Shown: positions 7,302 through 17,643, counted from the first letter of the stretch. The stretch: 48,757 nt of DNA from TMED109 sp015660425 (GCA_029936295.1 JAPYTH010000012.1:1-48757); one strand, 5' to 3'. A program made the numbers and translations. Notes: a model not told the origin generated them from the letters alone.

Positions 7302-7844
7302 TTATTTTTTCATCTTCATAGAAATAATAATGTCTGGTTCCCCAATAATAGAGCCATTAGTACCTTCACCCTTCTTAATATTATCAACATATTCCATGCC
7401 ATCAGTTACCTGACCCCATACTGTATATTGCCCATTAAGATGTGGTGCATCGTCTAAACAAATAAAGAATTGACTATCTGCACTATTTGGATTTTGAGAC
7501 CTTGCCATAGATAAAGTACCTCTTAGATGGCGTTCATTATTAAATTCAGCTTTTAAATTTTTCCCTGAACCGCCTGTTCCATTTCCTTGTGGGTCTCCTG
7601 TTTGAGCCATAAAACCTGCAATTACTCTATGAAATTTTAAACCATCATAAAAACCTTCATTTACTAGCTCTTTTATTCTTTTAACATGGTTAGGTGCTAC
7701 ATCAGATTTCATCTCTATAGTTACTATTCCATCTTTAAGTTCTAAAAGTAAAATATTATCATTTGCTTCTATAGTCATAGAATATCCAATCATAGTAAAT
7801 ATTATAAAAATAAATTTATATAAGTTATTTAATTTTAAAAACAT
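7302..7844 (-). CDS. Periplasmic peptidyl-prolyl cis-trans isomerase (cyclophilin type)
   Basis: The 180-residue protein has an N-terminal hydrophobic segment (about 9-25), likely a signal peptide, then a complete cyclophilin domain. Visible motifs are FHRVIAGFMAQTGDPQGNGT (catalytic Arg and Gln), NSADSQFFICL, HLNGQYTVWGQV (with the Trp) and a closing beta strand. It catalyses proline isomerisation during folding of exported proteins. It sits between coaD and queA, ten bases downstream of coaD, in the leftward operon. Confidence 0.93.
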   Translation of the reverse strand: MFLKLNNLYKFIFIIFTMIGYSMTIEANDNILLLELKDGIVTIEMKSDVAPNHVKRIKELVNEGFYDGLKFHRVIAGFMAQTGDPQGNGTGGSGKNLKAEFNNERHLRGTLSMARSQNPNSADSQFFICLDDAPHLNGQYTVWGQVTDGMEYVDNIKKGEGTNGSIIGEPDIIISMKMKK

Positions 7845-7853
7845 ATCAAAGTC

Positions 7854-8360
7854 CTATTTATTATTTAATTTTTGTTTTTGCATTTCTTTAAGCACATTAG
7901 AAGAAACAAAGCTAGAAATATCTCCACCAAAAGTAAATATTTCTTTTACTAATCTAGAGGAAATAAACTGCTGATTTTCACTCGCCATTAAAAATACAGT
8001 TTCTATACTTGAATCTAACCTGGAATTCATTCCTGTCATCTGAAATTCATACTCAAAATCTGTTACAGCTCGTAAACCTCTAATAATTATCTTTGCATCA
8101 ATTTGTTTTGCATAGTTTACAAGTAAACCTTCAAATGATTTAACTTCAACAAATTCTTCTAAGCCAAGCTTTCTAATATCTGATGCTACTAAATTTTCTC
8201 TTTCTTTTAAACTAAAAAGCCCTGATTTTCCAACATTAACAGCAATTCCAATAACTAATTTATCAACAACTCTTAGTGACCTATTAATAATATCTATATG
8301 CCCATTAGTAATAGGATCAAAGGACCCTGGATATAAACCTATTCTTTTACTCATCTTCAT
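7854..8360 (-). CDS. coaD: Pantetheine-phosphate adenylyltransferase
   Basis: This 168-residue nucleotidyltransferase makes dephospho-CoA from 4'-phosphopantetheine and ATP. YPGSFDPITNGHIDII carries the T/HxGH-type nucleotide site, IIRGLRAVTDFEYEFQM is the substrate loop, and ISSRLVKEI is the C-terminal signature. The length is standard. The ATG at 8360 lies within the 3' end of gyrA (14-base overlap) and is preceded by AAGGAA; an ATG two codons downstream (8354) is the alternative. Confidence 0.96.
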   Translation of the reverse strand: MKMSKRIGLYPGSFDPITNGHIDIINRSLRVVDKLVIGIAVNVGKSGLFSLKERENLVASDIRKLGLEEFVEVKSFEGLLVNYAKQIDAKIIIRGLRAVTDFEYEFQMTGMNSRLDSSIETVFLMASENQQFISSRLVKEIFTFGGDISSFVSSNVLKEMQKQKLNNK

Positions 8361-11124
8361 TAATTTCCTTTTCTATAGAGATATTATCTATAATATCTAC
8401 CTCAACTGAAGAATCTGTAGATAATTCAATTTCATCATCATCTTCTTCTACTCCAGAAATAGCTGTAACAGACACTACTTTTTCACCTTTATCTATAGAA
8501 AACAAAGTAACACCTTGAGTATTACGAGAAGCTATTCTTATATCATTCACTGGAGACCTAATAATTCTTCCCTCATTAGTAACCAACATGACATCATCAC
8601 TATCTAGAACCGGAAAAGAAGCTATTACTGGCCCATTTCTATCTGACGTTTCAATATTAATAATGCCTTGTCCCCCTCTTTTAGTTATTCTATATTCATA
8701 TGCGGATGTTCTTTTTCCAAAACCATTTTCTGATATAGTTAATATGAACTGATCATCAATATGCATAGACTCAAATTTTTCTTCCTCAATATACTCTTGG
8801 TCTTCTCCCCTTCTCTTAGCTGTAGCAGCCTTTAAATATAAAGTTTTTACATCTGTATCTGCTTCTATATGTTTTAATACTGAAATAGAGATTACATGAT
8901 CATCTATTTTTAATCTTATACCTCTTACACCAACTGAACCTCTACCCTTAAAGAGACGAACATCATTTGACCTAAAGCGCATACATTTTCCTTGTGAGGC
9001 AGATAATAGTATATCATCATTTTCTTTACAAGGAACTACACCTACTAAAGAATCTCCATTTATCAGTTTCATTGCAATTTTGCCATTAGCTTTAACATTA
9101 GAAAAATCTGATAATGGATTTCTTCTAACATTACCTGATCTTGTAGCAAACATTAAATCTGGAGGATTATCTTCATCATTAGGCAAGGGCATCATAGTTG
9201 TTACTTGTTCTCCATCACTTAATGGTAATAGATTTATTATTGGCCTACCTTTTGCTTGAGGATTACCGAGTGGAAGCTTATATACTTTAAGTTCATAAAC
9301 AATACCGGTATTAGTAAAAAATAATACAGGATCATGTGTATTTAATACAAAAACTTGACGGATAAAATCTTCATCTTTTATAGACATGGATGCTCTACCT
9401 TTACCACCACGCTTTTGAGCTCTATAGGTGCTTAAAGTAGTGCGTTTAATATATCCAGTATTGGTAAGTGTAACAACCATATCCTCCCGTTCAATTAAAG
9501 ATTCTATATCTTGGCTAATCTCAACATCCAAAATTTCGGTTCTTCTTGGAACCGAAAATTGTTCTTTAATTTTTACAAATTCATCTTTCATTATATTCAT
9601 CAATTTAGTTCTTGATCTTAAAATTGATAAATATTCAACAATACTTACAACTATTTCTTTCAACTCTTCTACTATTTTTTCGCGCTCTAATCCTGTTAGT
9701 CTTTGTAAGCGTAATTCTAAGATCGCTTTTGCTTGGTTAATAGATAGCTTATATAAACCTTTTTCATCAGATTTATCGCTAGGGTCTCCTATTAAATTAA
9801 TTAAATCTGCAATATCAGTTGCTTGCCATTCTTTTTCTAGAAGTAATGTTTTTGCTTCCTCAGAATCTCTTGAAGATTTAATTAATACTATTACTTCATC
9901 TATATTAGCAACAGCTAGAGCTAAACCAACTAACATATTTGCTCTATCTCTCGCCTTTTCTAAATCAAATATTGTCCTTCTAGTAATAACCTCTTCTCTA
10001 AATGCTAAGAATAAATCTAAAACCTGCCTTGTACTAAGCTGTTCGGGCCTACCTCCATTTAAAGCTAACATGTTAACGCCAAAGTAAGTTTGCAGTGGAC
10101 TATGCTTATATATTTGATTTAATACTACTTCTGAAGTGGCATCTCTTTTTAATTCTATTACTACCCTTACACCTACTCTATCAGATTCATCACGAAGATC
10201 TGATATACCTTCTATATGTTTATTTTTAACAGCATCCGCAATTTGCTCAATCATTCTCGCTTTATTAACTTGATAAGGAACTTCAGATACAATTATAGCT
10301 TCCCTGTCTTTCCTAACGTTTTCTACAAAAGTCTTACCTCTCATAACAATTGAACCTCTACCAGTTTCAAAAGCAGATCGAATACCAGATTTACCGATAA
10401 TTTGTGCTCCAGTGGGAAAATCAGGCCCAGGTATAATCTCTAATAAGCCTTCTGAAGATATACTTGGATCTTCAATTATAGCTAAACAACCATCAAGTAT
10501 TTCTCCTAAATTATGAGGAGGAATATTTGTAGCCATACCAACAGCTATACCACCCGCCCCATTAACTAATAAATTCGGATATTTTGCAGGAAGTACAGTA
10601 GGTTCTTTCGTAGAATTATCATAATTATCTTGATAATCAATAGTATTTTTATCTATGTCATCTATTAGCATTGTGGAAGTTTGATCCATCCTTACTTCTG
10701 TATAACGCATTGCTGCAGGGGGATCTCCATCCATTGACCCAAAATTTCCTTGTCCATCTATGAGTTTAAGACTCATAGAAAAAGTTTGGGCCATTCTAAC
10801 CATTGCATCGTATATCGCATTATCACCATGTGGGTGATACTTACCCATAACATCCCCAACTACCCTTGCTGACTTTCTATAAGGCCTATTCCAATGGTAG
10901 CCTCCTTCTTTCATGGCATAAAGAATACGTCTATGAACAGGCTTAAGTCCATCTCTAACATCTGGAAGTGCCCTACTAACAATTACACTCATTGCATATT
11001 CTAAGTAGGATTTACGCATTTCATCAGAAATTGTTACAGGTACTATACCTTCTTCAAAAGCGTGTGATTTAGATTCTTCATTATTATCTTCTTCAGGGAT
11101 ATCTGAATCCTCAGGTCCTGCCAA
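8347..11124 (-). CDS. gyrA: DNA gyrase subunit A
   Basis: The 925-residue topoisomerase II subunit breaks and rejoins DNA in the GyrA2B2 complex. The N-terminal breakage-reunion domain carries the active-site Tyr141 in AAMRYTEVRM. The C-terminal half holds the beta-pinwheel repeats, including the GyrA-box-like QKRGGKGR near residue 570 and later repeats. The C-terminus is acidic. In the quinolone-determining region the sequence is HPHGDNAIYDAMVRMAQ. Asn102 lies where E. coli has Ser83, while the acidic position equivalent to Asp87 is kept (Asp106). Overlaps coaD by 14 bases; ssb lies upstream. Confidence 0.97.
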   Translation of the reverse strand: MAGPEDSDIPEEDNNEESKSHAFEEGIVPVTISDEMRKSYLEYAMSVIVSRALPDVRDGLKPVHRRILYAMKEGGYHWNRPYRKSARVVGDVMGKYHPHGDNAIYDAMVRMAQTFSMSLKLIDGQGNFGSMDGDPPAAMRYTEVRMDQTSTMLIDDIDKNTIDYQDNYDNSTKEPTVLPAKYPNLLVNGAGGIAVGMATNIPPHNLGEILDGCLAIIEDPSISSEGLLEIIPGPDFPTGAQIIGKSGIRSAFETGRGSIVMRGKTFVENVRKDREAIIVSEVPYQVNKARMIEQIADAVKNKHIEGISDLRDESDRVGVRVVIELKRDATSEVVLNQIYKHSPLQTYFGVNMLALNGGRPEQLSTRQVLDLFLAFREEVITRRTIFDLEKARDRANMLVGLALAVANIDEVIVLIKSSRDSEEAKTLLLEKEWQATDIADLINLIGDPSDKSDEKGLYKLSINQAKAILELRLQRLTGLEREKIVEELKEIVVSIVEYLSILRSRTKLMNIMKDEFVKIKEQFSVPRRTEILDVEISQDIESLIEREDMVVTLTNTGYIKRTTLSTYRAQKRGGKGRASMSIKDEDFIRQVFVLNTHDPVLFFTNTGIVYELKVYKLPLGNPQAKGRPIINLLPLSDGEQVTTMMPLPNDEDNPPDLMFATRSGNVRRNPLSDFSNVKANGKIAMKLINGDSLVGVVPCKENDDILLSASQGKCMRFRSNDVRLFKGRGSVGVRGIRLKIDDHVISISVLKHIEADTDVKTLYLKAATAKRRGEDQEYIEEEKFESMHIDDQFILTISENGFGKRTSAYEYRITKRGGQGIINIETSDRNGPVIASFPVLDSDDVMLVTNEGRIIRSPVNDIRIASRNTQGVTLFSIDKGEKVVSVTAISGVEEDDDEIELSTDSSVEVDIIDNISIEKEINEDE

Positions 11125-11207
11125 AATTATAATCCTTAATATGTAAAATACTAATTATTTATACTACATTTAGTATGTAAGAGCAAGTAAATGACAAGAT
11201 TTAGATT

Positions 11208-11690
11208 TTAAAAAGGTATATCATCATCAATATCAGAGTCTACACCTGATGGTTCATTAACTACTTGATTTAACTCAGAATTTTCAACTTCATTCTTTTG
11301 ATTATTTGACTCAACAGAATCATTATCATTATTACTAGACCTGGAATCGAGAAATGTAAGCTCTCCTTTAAAATTTCTTAAAACTACTTCAGTAGAATAT
11401 TTTTCTTGACCTGAAGCATCAGTCCACTTTCTAGTTTCTAATTGACCTTCTATAAATAGTTTTGAACCTTTTTTAACATACATTTCTATTAAGTTTATTA
11501 AATTTTCATTGAAAACAACTACCCTATGCCATTGAGTTCTTTCTTTTTGCTCTTTACTTTCTCTATCCTTCCAACGTTCACTAGTAGCAATAGACAAATT
11601 ACAAACTTTTCCACCACTTTGAAAAGATCTAATTTCAGGATCTTGCCCTACATTCCCAATTAAAATAACTTTATTTACACTTCCTGACAT
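11208..11690 (-). CDS. ssb: Single-stranded DNA-binding protein
   Basis: The 160-residue protein has the SSB OB-fold at residues 1-110 (SVNKVILIGNVGQDPEIR, TQWHRVVVF, YVKKGSKLFIEGQLETRKW). A disordered Asn/Ser/Glu-rich linker follows, ending in the acidic tip DIDDDIPF that recruits repair and replication partners. I chose the ATG at 11690 because AGGGGAG sits just upstream and SSBs usually begin MxGSVNKV; an in-frame ATG at 11705 would overlap that ribosome site. It is divergent from uvrA across about 100 bp. No clear alphaproteobacterial SOS box (GTTC-N7-GTTC) was seen there. Confidence 0.96.
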   Translation of the reverse strand: MSGSVNKVILIGNVGQDPEIRSFQSGGKVCNLSIATSERWKDRESKEQKERTQWHRVVVFNENLINLIEMYVKKGSKLFIEGQLETRKWTDASGQEKYSTEVVLRNFKGELTFLDSRSSNNDNDSVESNNQKNEVENSELNQVVNEPSGVDSDIDDDIPF

Positions 11691-11792
11691 AAATGCTCCC
11701 CTCATAATAAATTATAAATATTTTATAACACAAAACTCGCCAAGTTTATACAACTGCTTTATATAATTAATTATAAATATTAAGGTAATATT

Positions 11793-14645
11793 ATGATGAA
11801 TAATACTAAATCTATTAATTCAAATACTTTAAAAATTGTAGGCGCCTGCGAAAATAATTTAAAAAATATTAATTTAAATTTACCTAAATACAAATTAATA
11901 ATTTTTACTGGTGTTTCTGGCAGCGGAAAATCATCTTTAGCCTTTGATACTATCTACGCAGAAGGCCAAAGAAGGTACGTTGAGAGCTTATCAGCTTATG
12001 CAAGACAATTTTTAGAATTAATGCAAAAACCAAAAGTTGAATATATAGGAGGGTTATCTCCAGCCATTGCTATAAATCAGAAATCTGTGTCTCATAATCC
12101 TAGATCAACTGTATCAACGGTAACTGAGATAAATGATTATCTAAGACTGCTATATGCAAGAGTTGGAACAGCTTTTTCACCTACAACTGGCAAACCTATT
12201 ACTAGCCAAACTATCACACAAATGGTAGATGCAATAAAATTAAATAATAAAGGTAATAAAATTTATTTACTTGCACCTATAGTTAGAAATAGAAAAGGAG
12301 AACACAAAAAAGAAATATTAGCTTTAATAAAAAAAGGCTTTCAAAGAATTAAAATGAATAATGAAATATTTGCAATAGATGAAATTCCAGAAATAGACAA
12401 GAATACTAAAAATAATATTGAAGTAGTTATAGATAGAGTAGTGGTAAAAAATAATATTCATCAAAGGTTAGCAGAAAGCATAGAAACATGCTTATCAATA
12501 TCAGATGGGCTTCTATATATAGAAGATATTGATCAAAACGTAATAACTGTTTATTCCTCTAAATTTGCCTGTCCAGAATCTGGATTTACAATTGATGAAA
12601 TTGAGCCAAGGCTTTTTTCATTTAATAATCCAGTTGGTGCATGTAGTAAGTGTGATGGGCTTGGAGAGCAAAGTTTTTTTGATGAAGAACTAATAATTCC
12701 AAATAATCAATTAAGTATTAAGGAAGGAGCCATAAAAGCTTGGTCAGGTAAAGGAAAAGATTTTTATTATCAAGCTTTAAAAGGTTTATCAACATCTAAT
12801 GGCATGTCTTTAGATATTGCTTGGAAAGATTTATCTAATGAACATAAACAAGAAGTTTTATATGGTAGTGGAGAGAAAGAGATTTCTATAGAGTTTTTTA
12901 ATGATGAAGAAAAAATTAATATTAACAAACCTTTCATTGGAGTTATCCCCTCACTTGAAAAAAGATTACTAGAATCAACCGATCCATGGTTTAGAGATGA
13001 ATACTCCAAATACCAGTCCATTAAAGAGTGTCAAATATGCCAAGGATATAGGCTTAATGAACAAGCTTTATCGGTAAAAATAGATAATAAAAATATTGCA
13101 GAAATTTCTATGATGACTATTTCAAATATGCAATCTTGGATTAATAATATTGATAAAAAATTAACAAATCAATTTATAGAAATAGCAAACCCAATAATAA
13201 AAGAAATATCTTCAAGGCTAAGATTTTTAATTGATGTGGGCTTAGATTATTTAACTTTAAATAGAAAATCTAATACTTTATCTGGAGGTGAAAGCCAAAG
13301 AATAAGACTAGCATCACAAATTGGATCGGGTCTTACAGGAATATTATATGTTCTAGATGAACCTTCTATAGGATTACATCAGAAAGATAATCTTAAACTA
13401 ATTGAGACTCTTAAAAATTTAAGAGATTTAGGTAATACAGTAATTGTGGTTGAACATGATGAAGAAGCAATGCTTGCCTCAGATTATATTGTAGATATTG
13501 GATTAGGCGCTGGCATAAACGGAGGTAATATAATAGCTAAAGGTACACCTAAACAAATATGTGAAAACAGAAAAAGCATTACAGGTAACTACTTATCAAG
13601 AAGAAATATAATTGAAATTCCTAAAAATAGAAGAAAAATAAACAAAGAAAAATTTATATTTTTAGAAGGAGCTAATCTTCATAACCTAAGAAATATAAAT
13701 GTAAAACTACCCTTAGGGAATTTTATTAGTATTACCGGTGTTTCTGGAAGTGGTAAATCATCTCTAATTGTAAACACGCTTTTACCTGCAATGGAGAAAG
13801 AAATAAATAACAAGAATAAGTTGCAAATTAGTAAATATAAAAGAATAAGAGGTATAGAAAATATAGATAAAATTGTAGAAATAAATCAAGCCCCTATAGG
13901 AAGAACTCCAAGATCTAACCCTGCTACTTATACAGGAACCTTTACTCCCATTAGAGAATATTTTGCCCAAAGTACAGATGCTAAAATTCGGGGTTACAAA
14001 CCTGGCAGATTCTCATTCAATGTAAAAGGAGGGAGATGTGAACCCTGCCAAGGTGATGGAATAGTTAAAATAGAAATGCATTTTTTGCCAGATGTATATG
14101 TACAATGTGAAGAATGTAAAGGAAAACGTTATAACAGAGAAACTCTTGAAATAACATTAAAAAACAAAAATATAAGTGATATTCTTAATATGACTATTGA
14201 AGAATCAAAAGTATTTTTTAAAGCAATACCTACTATATTTAATAAACTAAAAACACTATCTGATGTAGGTTTAAATTATATAAAACTTGGTCAAGCAGCT
14301 ACAACTTTATCTGGAGGAGAAGCGCAAAGAATTAAGTTATCAAAAGAGTTATCAAAGAGAGCAACAGGTAATACAATATATATATTGGATGAACCAACAA
14401 CAGGACTACATTTTGAAGATGTAAAAAAACTTTTGCATGTTCTAAATACTTTAGTAGATCAAGGAAACACTGTTATAGTTATAGAACATAATCTAGACGT
14501 AATAAAATCATCAGATTGGATTATTGATTTGGGCCCAGAAGGTGGTGACAAAGGAGGTAAAATTATTGTAGAAGGTACTCTTAAAGATATAGTAAAAAAT
14601 AAAAATAGCCATACAGCTAAATTTTTAAAAAAATATATTGAATAA
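11793..14645 (+). CDS. uvrA: Excinuclease ABC subunit A
   Basis: The 950-residue ATPase scans DNA for bulky damage and loads UvrB in nucleotide excision repair. Two ABC modules are visible, each with Walker A GVSGSGKSS (first at residues 40-48), a LSGGE signature (TLSGGESQRIRLASQIG and TLSGGEAQRIKLSKEL) and Walker B (VLDEPSIGLH and ILDEPTTGLH). Zinc modules lie around CPESGFTIDEIEPRLFSFNN...CSKCDGLG and CEPCQGDG...CEECKG. The first uses the CPxSGF form, which is common and lacks one Cys of the E. coli pattern. The length is normal and the start has AAGG upstream. Transcribed alone, divergently from ssb. Confidence 0.97.
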   Translation: MMNNTKSINSNTLKIVGACENNLKNINLNLPKYKLIIFTGVSGSGKSSLAFDTIYAEGQRRYVESLSAYARQFLELMQKPKVEYIGGLSPAIAINQKSVSHNPRSTVSTVTEINDYLRLLYARVGTAFSPTTGKPITSQTITQMVDAIKLNNKGNKIYLLAPIVRNRKGEHKKEILALIKKGFQRIKMNNEIFAIDEIPEIDKNTKNNIEVVIDRVVVKNNIHQRLAESIETCLSISDGLLYIEDIDQNVITVYSSKFACPESGFTIDEIEPRLFSFNNPVGACSKCDGLGEQSFFDEELIIPNNQLSIKEGAIKAWSGKGKDFYYQALKGLSTSNGMSLDIAWKDLSNEHKQEVLYGSGEKEISIEFFNDEEKININKPFIGVIPSLEKRLLESTDPWFRDEYSKYQSIKECQICQGYRLNEQALSVKIDNKNIAEISMMTISNMQSWINNIDKKLTNQFIEIANPIIKEISSRLRFLIDVGLDYLTLNRKSNTLSGGESQRIRLASQIGSGLTGILYVLDEPSIGLHQKDNLKLIETLKNLRDLGNTVIVVEHDEEAMLASDYIVDIGLGAGINGGNIIAKGTPKQICENRKSITGNYLSRRNIIEIPKNRRKINKEKFIFLEGANLHNLRNINVKLPLGNFISITGVSGSGKSSLIVNTLLPAMEKEINNKNKLQISKYKRIRGIENIDKIVEINQAPIGRTPRSNPATYTGTFTPIREYFAQSTDAKIRGYKPGRFSFNVKGGRCEPCQGDGIVKIEMHFLPDVYVQCEECKGKRYNRETLEITLKNKNISDILNMTIEESKVFFKAIPTIFNKLKTLSDVGLNYIKLGQAATTLSGGEAQRIKLSKELSKRATGNTIYILDEPTTGLHFEDVKKLLHVLNTLVDQGNTVIVIEHNLDVIKSSDWIIDLGPEGGDKGGKIIVEGTLKDIVKNKNSHTAKFLKKYIE

Positions 14646-14702
14646 TAAAAGTAATTAATATGAGCTTATCTAATAAAGAAATTATAATTATATTAATAAT
14701 AA

Positions 14703-14735
14703 TAATTTAATTTTATTTCTTTTTCAATTAAATTA
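14703..14735. terminator. Weak AT-only inverted repeat between convergent genes
   Basis: TAATTTAATT-like arm at 14703-14712 pairs with AATTAAATTA at 14726-14735, giving a 10-bp stem around a 13-base T-rich loop. It lies between uvrA (ending 14645) and the leftward Mth938-like gene (ending 14751), where a bidirectional terminator would be expected. The stem has no G-C pairs, so it is weak and could be chance in this AT-rich DNA. Confidence 0.25.
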
Positions 14736-14750
14736 ATATTTGAATACTTA

Positions 14751-15116
14751 TTAGCTTGATTCAATAATTGCACATATATTTCTTCCATCACTTATTAATA
14801 CTGACCATGTTCTACAAGCTGGGCCTATTTGCATAACTTCGATTGGTAAATTAAAGCTCTCTATAAATGATAGCATATCTGATTCATAACCTAATCCTTT
14901 TATAGAGCCATATATAATTAAGTCTGGCTTATATTTAGATAAATTTATCTTAATAATATTTTTGATTTTTTGTTCTATTGATTTACCTATATCTATGTAT
15001 TTATCAGATAATAGTAAAACAGAATTTTTTATTTTTATTCCTGAAATTTTTATATACCCATTTCCATAACCCTCTATATATGGAGCATTATTTTTAGGAT
15101 ATAATTCTAAATCCAT
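14751..15116 (-). CDS. Mth938-like domain protein (DUF498/NDUFAF3 family)
   Basis: The 121-residue protein fits the small Mth938-like fold. The N-terminus has APYIEGYGNGYIKI, the middle SVLLLSDKYID, then PDLIIYGSIKG and a conserved EVMQIGPACRTWSVLISDGR segment with Cys before the C-terminal strand. Eukaryotic relatives (NDUFAF3) assist complex I assembly; the bacterial role is not established. It follows secF by eight bases, an arrangement common in Alphaproteobacteria. Confidence 0.85.
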   Translation of the reverse strand: MDLELYPKNNAPYIEGYGNGYIKISGIKIKNSVLLLSDKYIDIGKSIEQKIKNIIKINLSKYKPDLIIYGSIKGLGYESDMLSFIESFNLPIEVMQIGPACRTWSVLISDGRNICAIIESS

Positions 15117-15124
15117 AAAATTTT

Positions 15125-16039
15125 TTAACTTTCTATTTCTTTAGTTCTTCTTACGTTTACATATACCAAGATAGTAGAAGCTATAAATATAGATGAATAA
15201 GTACCTACTATTATCCCCCAAAGCATGGCAAATGCAAAATCAGCAATTATTTGCCCCCCAAATAAATATAGTGCTCCTAGAGCAAGTATAGTAGTAAAAG
15301 TAGTATTTATAGTTCTTGATAAAGTTTCATTTATACTTTTATCTAGCAGCTCATTTAAATCCATTTTTTTAAATTTTCTCAAATTTTCTCTAATTCTATC
15401 GTATATAACTACTGTATCGTTCATCGAATAACCAATAATTAACAGTATTGCAGCAACAGTAGCTAAATTAAATTCTAGCCCCAATATTGCAAATAATCCC
15501 AAAGTAAGAACAATATCATGTAACAATGCCACAATAGCACCTAATGCAAATGGTAATTCAAATCTAAACCAGATATATGCCAACATAGCTATAATAGCAA
15601 AAATAATTGCCATTACACCGTCATACACAAGATCTTTACTAACTGTAGGACCTACATATTCTAATCTTCTATATTCAATATCTTTAGTAAAAGCCTTATC
15701 TAAAGAGGATTTAATTGCTTCAACTGCAATTTGTTGAGCATTATCTGTTCCCTCTTGTCTTTCAACTCTAATTAAATAATCAGAATCTACTCCAAATTCC
15801 TGAATAGAAACTTCTCCAATATTTAAATCTGTAATTTTATTTCTTATATCTGCTATACCAATATTAGAAGAGGTCCTAACTTCTAATAAAATACCTCCTT
15901 TAAAATCTATACCAAAATTCAAACCTATAAATATAACTGCAAAAATTGCAGCAATTGACAAAATAGCTGAAAAAGAAAAAGAAATTAACTTTAATTTAAT
16001 AAACTTAATACTTGTATTATCAGAAATTAATCTTAACAC
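15125..16039 (-). CDS. secF: Protein translocase subunit SecF
   Basis: The 304-residue inner-membrane protein uses the proton gradient, with SecD, to pull secretory proteins into the periplasm. The first TM is followed by FGIDFKGGILLEV, then a periplasmic domain, then five more TM segments including GYSMNDTVVIYDRIREN and NETLSRTINTT, both classic SecF motifs. The start is a GTG at 16039 preceded by AGGAG. It lies 17 bases downstream of secD. Confidence 0.97.
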   Translation of the reverse strand: MLRLISDNTSIKFIKLKLISFSFSAILSIAAIFAVIFIGLNFGIDFKGGILLEVRTSSNIGIADIRNKITDLNIGEVSIQEFGVDSDYLIRVERQEGTDNAQQIAVEAIKSSLDKAFTKDIEYRRLEYVGPTVSKDLVYDGVMAIIFAIIAMLAYIWFRFELPFALGAIVALLHDIVLTLGLFAILGLEFNLATVAAILLIIGYSMNDTVVIYDRIRENLRKFKKMDLNELLDKSINETLSRTINTTFTTILALGALYLFGGQIIADFAFAMLWGIIVGTYSSIFIASTILVYVNVRRTKEIES

Positions 16040-16056
16040 TAATAAATTCTCCTGAC

Positions 16057-17643
16057 TTAAATATTTAAACTAGTTGGTTTAAATTTGTTATACCAAAAAG
16101 TAATTATACCTCTACTTAATAATAAAGAACTAAACATCGTTGTAATAACCCCAAGAGCTAAAGTAACAGCAAACCCCTTAACTGGACCCGATCCAAATTG
16201 GAACAATATTAATGCTGCTAGTAACGTGGTAATATTTGCATCAACAATAGTTCTAAATGCTTCTTTAAAACCATTATCTATGGCTCCTATATTAGATCTG
16301 CCTGACCTAGATTCCTCTCTAATTCTTTCATAAATAAGAACATTTGCATCCACTGCCATACCTATAGTCAAGGCAATACCAGCTAATCCAGGTAGAGTTA
16401 ATGTTGCATCTAATACCCCAAGCAAAGCTAAAATTAATAATATATTCACCATAAGAGATATATTAGCAGTCATACCAAAACGTATTCCATATATAACTAT
16501 CATATAAATAATAACCAATATAATTGCAATTATACCAGCATAAATTCCAGCATTTATAGAATCTTTTCCTAAAGATGGACCTACTGACCTTTCTTCCAGA
16601 ATTGTTAGTGGAGCTGGTAAAGCTCCTGCTCTTAATAATACGGACAAATCACTAGCCGATTCAAAAGTAAAGTTACCTGATATTTGTCCACTACCACCTG
16701 TTATAGCTTCCCTAATTACTGGAGCACTTATAACTTCACCATCAAGCACTATTGCAAACCTTTTTCCTACATTCTTTGAAGTAAGCTCTCCAAATTTTCT
16801 TGAACCTGACGTATCAAATCTCATACTAACTACGGGCTGATTATTTTGGTCCATACTTGGATTTGCGTCAATTAATTGTTCTCCTGAAACCCCTATTTTT
16901 TTATATATTACGTAAGGGATTGTTTTTTCTCCTGTTCTTTCATCTAACTCAAATAATAAATCTGAGCCTGGAGGAACTCTACCTGATAATGCTTCATCTA
17001 TATTGGCTGTTTCATTTACCATTCTAAAATTCATTCTAGCCGTTTTACCCAGCAATCTTTTTATTCTTTCAGGATCATCTAAACCAGGAAGTTGCACTAA
17101 TATTCTATCATCGCCCTGTCTTTGGATTATTGGTTCATTTGTGCCTACTTCATCAACCCTTCTTCTAATAATTTCAATTGATTGTAAAATAGCATAATCT
17201 CTTATTTCTTTAATTTTTTCTTCAGACATTGATACCTTGATATTAGTATAGTTATCACTATTAATAATTAATTCTTTATCAATATCACCTATTACGTTTT
17301 TAATAATTGAGATGTCTTCATTTTTAATAAGTGCAAAACTTAATTCGGTACCAGATACTTTTAAATTTTTATAACCTATTCTAGGAGTAGAATTTCTCAT
17401 CCCTATCCTAAGTTCATCTGCTATAGAATTTAATCTATCTGTTTGTAAACTCTCTGATTCAACTCTTAATAAAAGATATGAGCCACCTTGAAGGTCTAAA
17501 CCTAATCTAATTTCTCCAGATTTCATAAAACCTGGGGTATTATTTATTAAGTTTTTTGAAATAAAATTAGGTAAAGAAAAAATAATAGCAAAAATACTTA
17601 CTGTTAATACTAATATTTTTTTCCAATTTTCAAAAATAAGCAT
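16057..17643 (-). CDS. secD: Protein translocase subunit SecD
   Basis: The 528-residue subunit has one N-terminal TM, then LGLDLQGGSYLLL, the large P1 periplasmic domain, and a C-terminal five-TM bundle with the SecD/RND motif GMAVDANVLIYERIREE. IRRRVDEVGTNEPIIQRQG and VQLPGLDDPERIKRLLG are strong family marks. It works with SecF and YajC at the SecYEG channel. Gene order yajC-secD-secF with short spacing indicates one operon. Confidence 0.98.
   Translation of the reverse strand: MLIFENWKKILVLTVSIFAIIFSLPNFISKNLINNTPGFMKSGEIRLGLDLQGGSYLLLRVESESLQTDRLNSIADELRIGMRNSTPRIGYKNLKVSGTELSFALIKNEDISIIKNVIGDIDKELIINSDNYTNIKVSMSEEKIKEIRDYAILQSIEIIRRRVDEVGTNEPIIQRQGDDRILVQLPGLDDPERIKRLLGKTARMNFRMVNETANIDEALSGRVPPGSDLLFELDERTGEKTIPYVIYKKIGVSGEQLIDANPSMDQNNQPVVSMRFDTSGSRKFGELTSKNVGKRFAIVLDGEVISAPVIREAITGGSGQISGNFTFESASDLSVLLRAGALPAPLTILEERSVGPSLGKDSINAGIYAGIIAIILVIIYMIVIYGIRFGMTANISLMVNILLILALLGVLDATLTLPGLAGIALTIGMAVDANVLIYERIREESRSGRSNIGAIDNGFKEAFRTIVDANITTLLAALILFQFGSGPVKGFAVTLALGVITTMFSSLLLSRGIITFWYNKFKPTSLNI

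Noticed and set aside
11706..11792. Possible SOS (LexA) site between ssb and uvrA
   Set aside because: No GTTC-N7-GTTC or CTGT-N8-ACAG pattern was found in this stretch.
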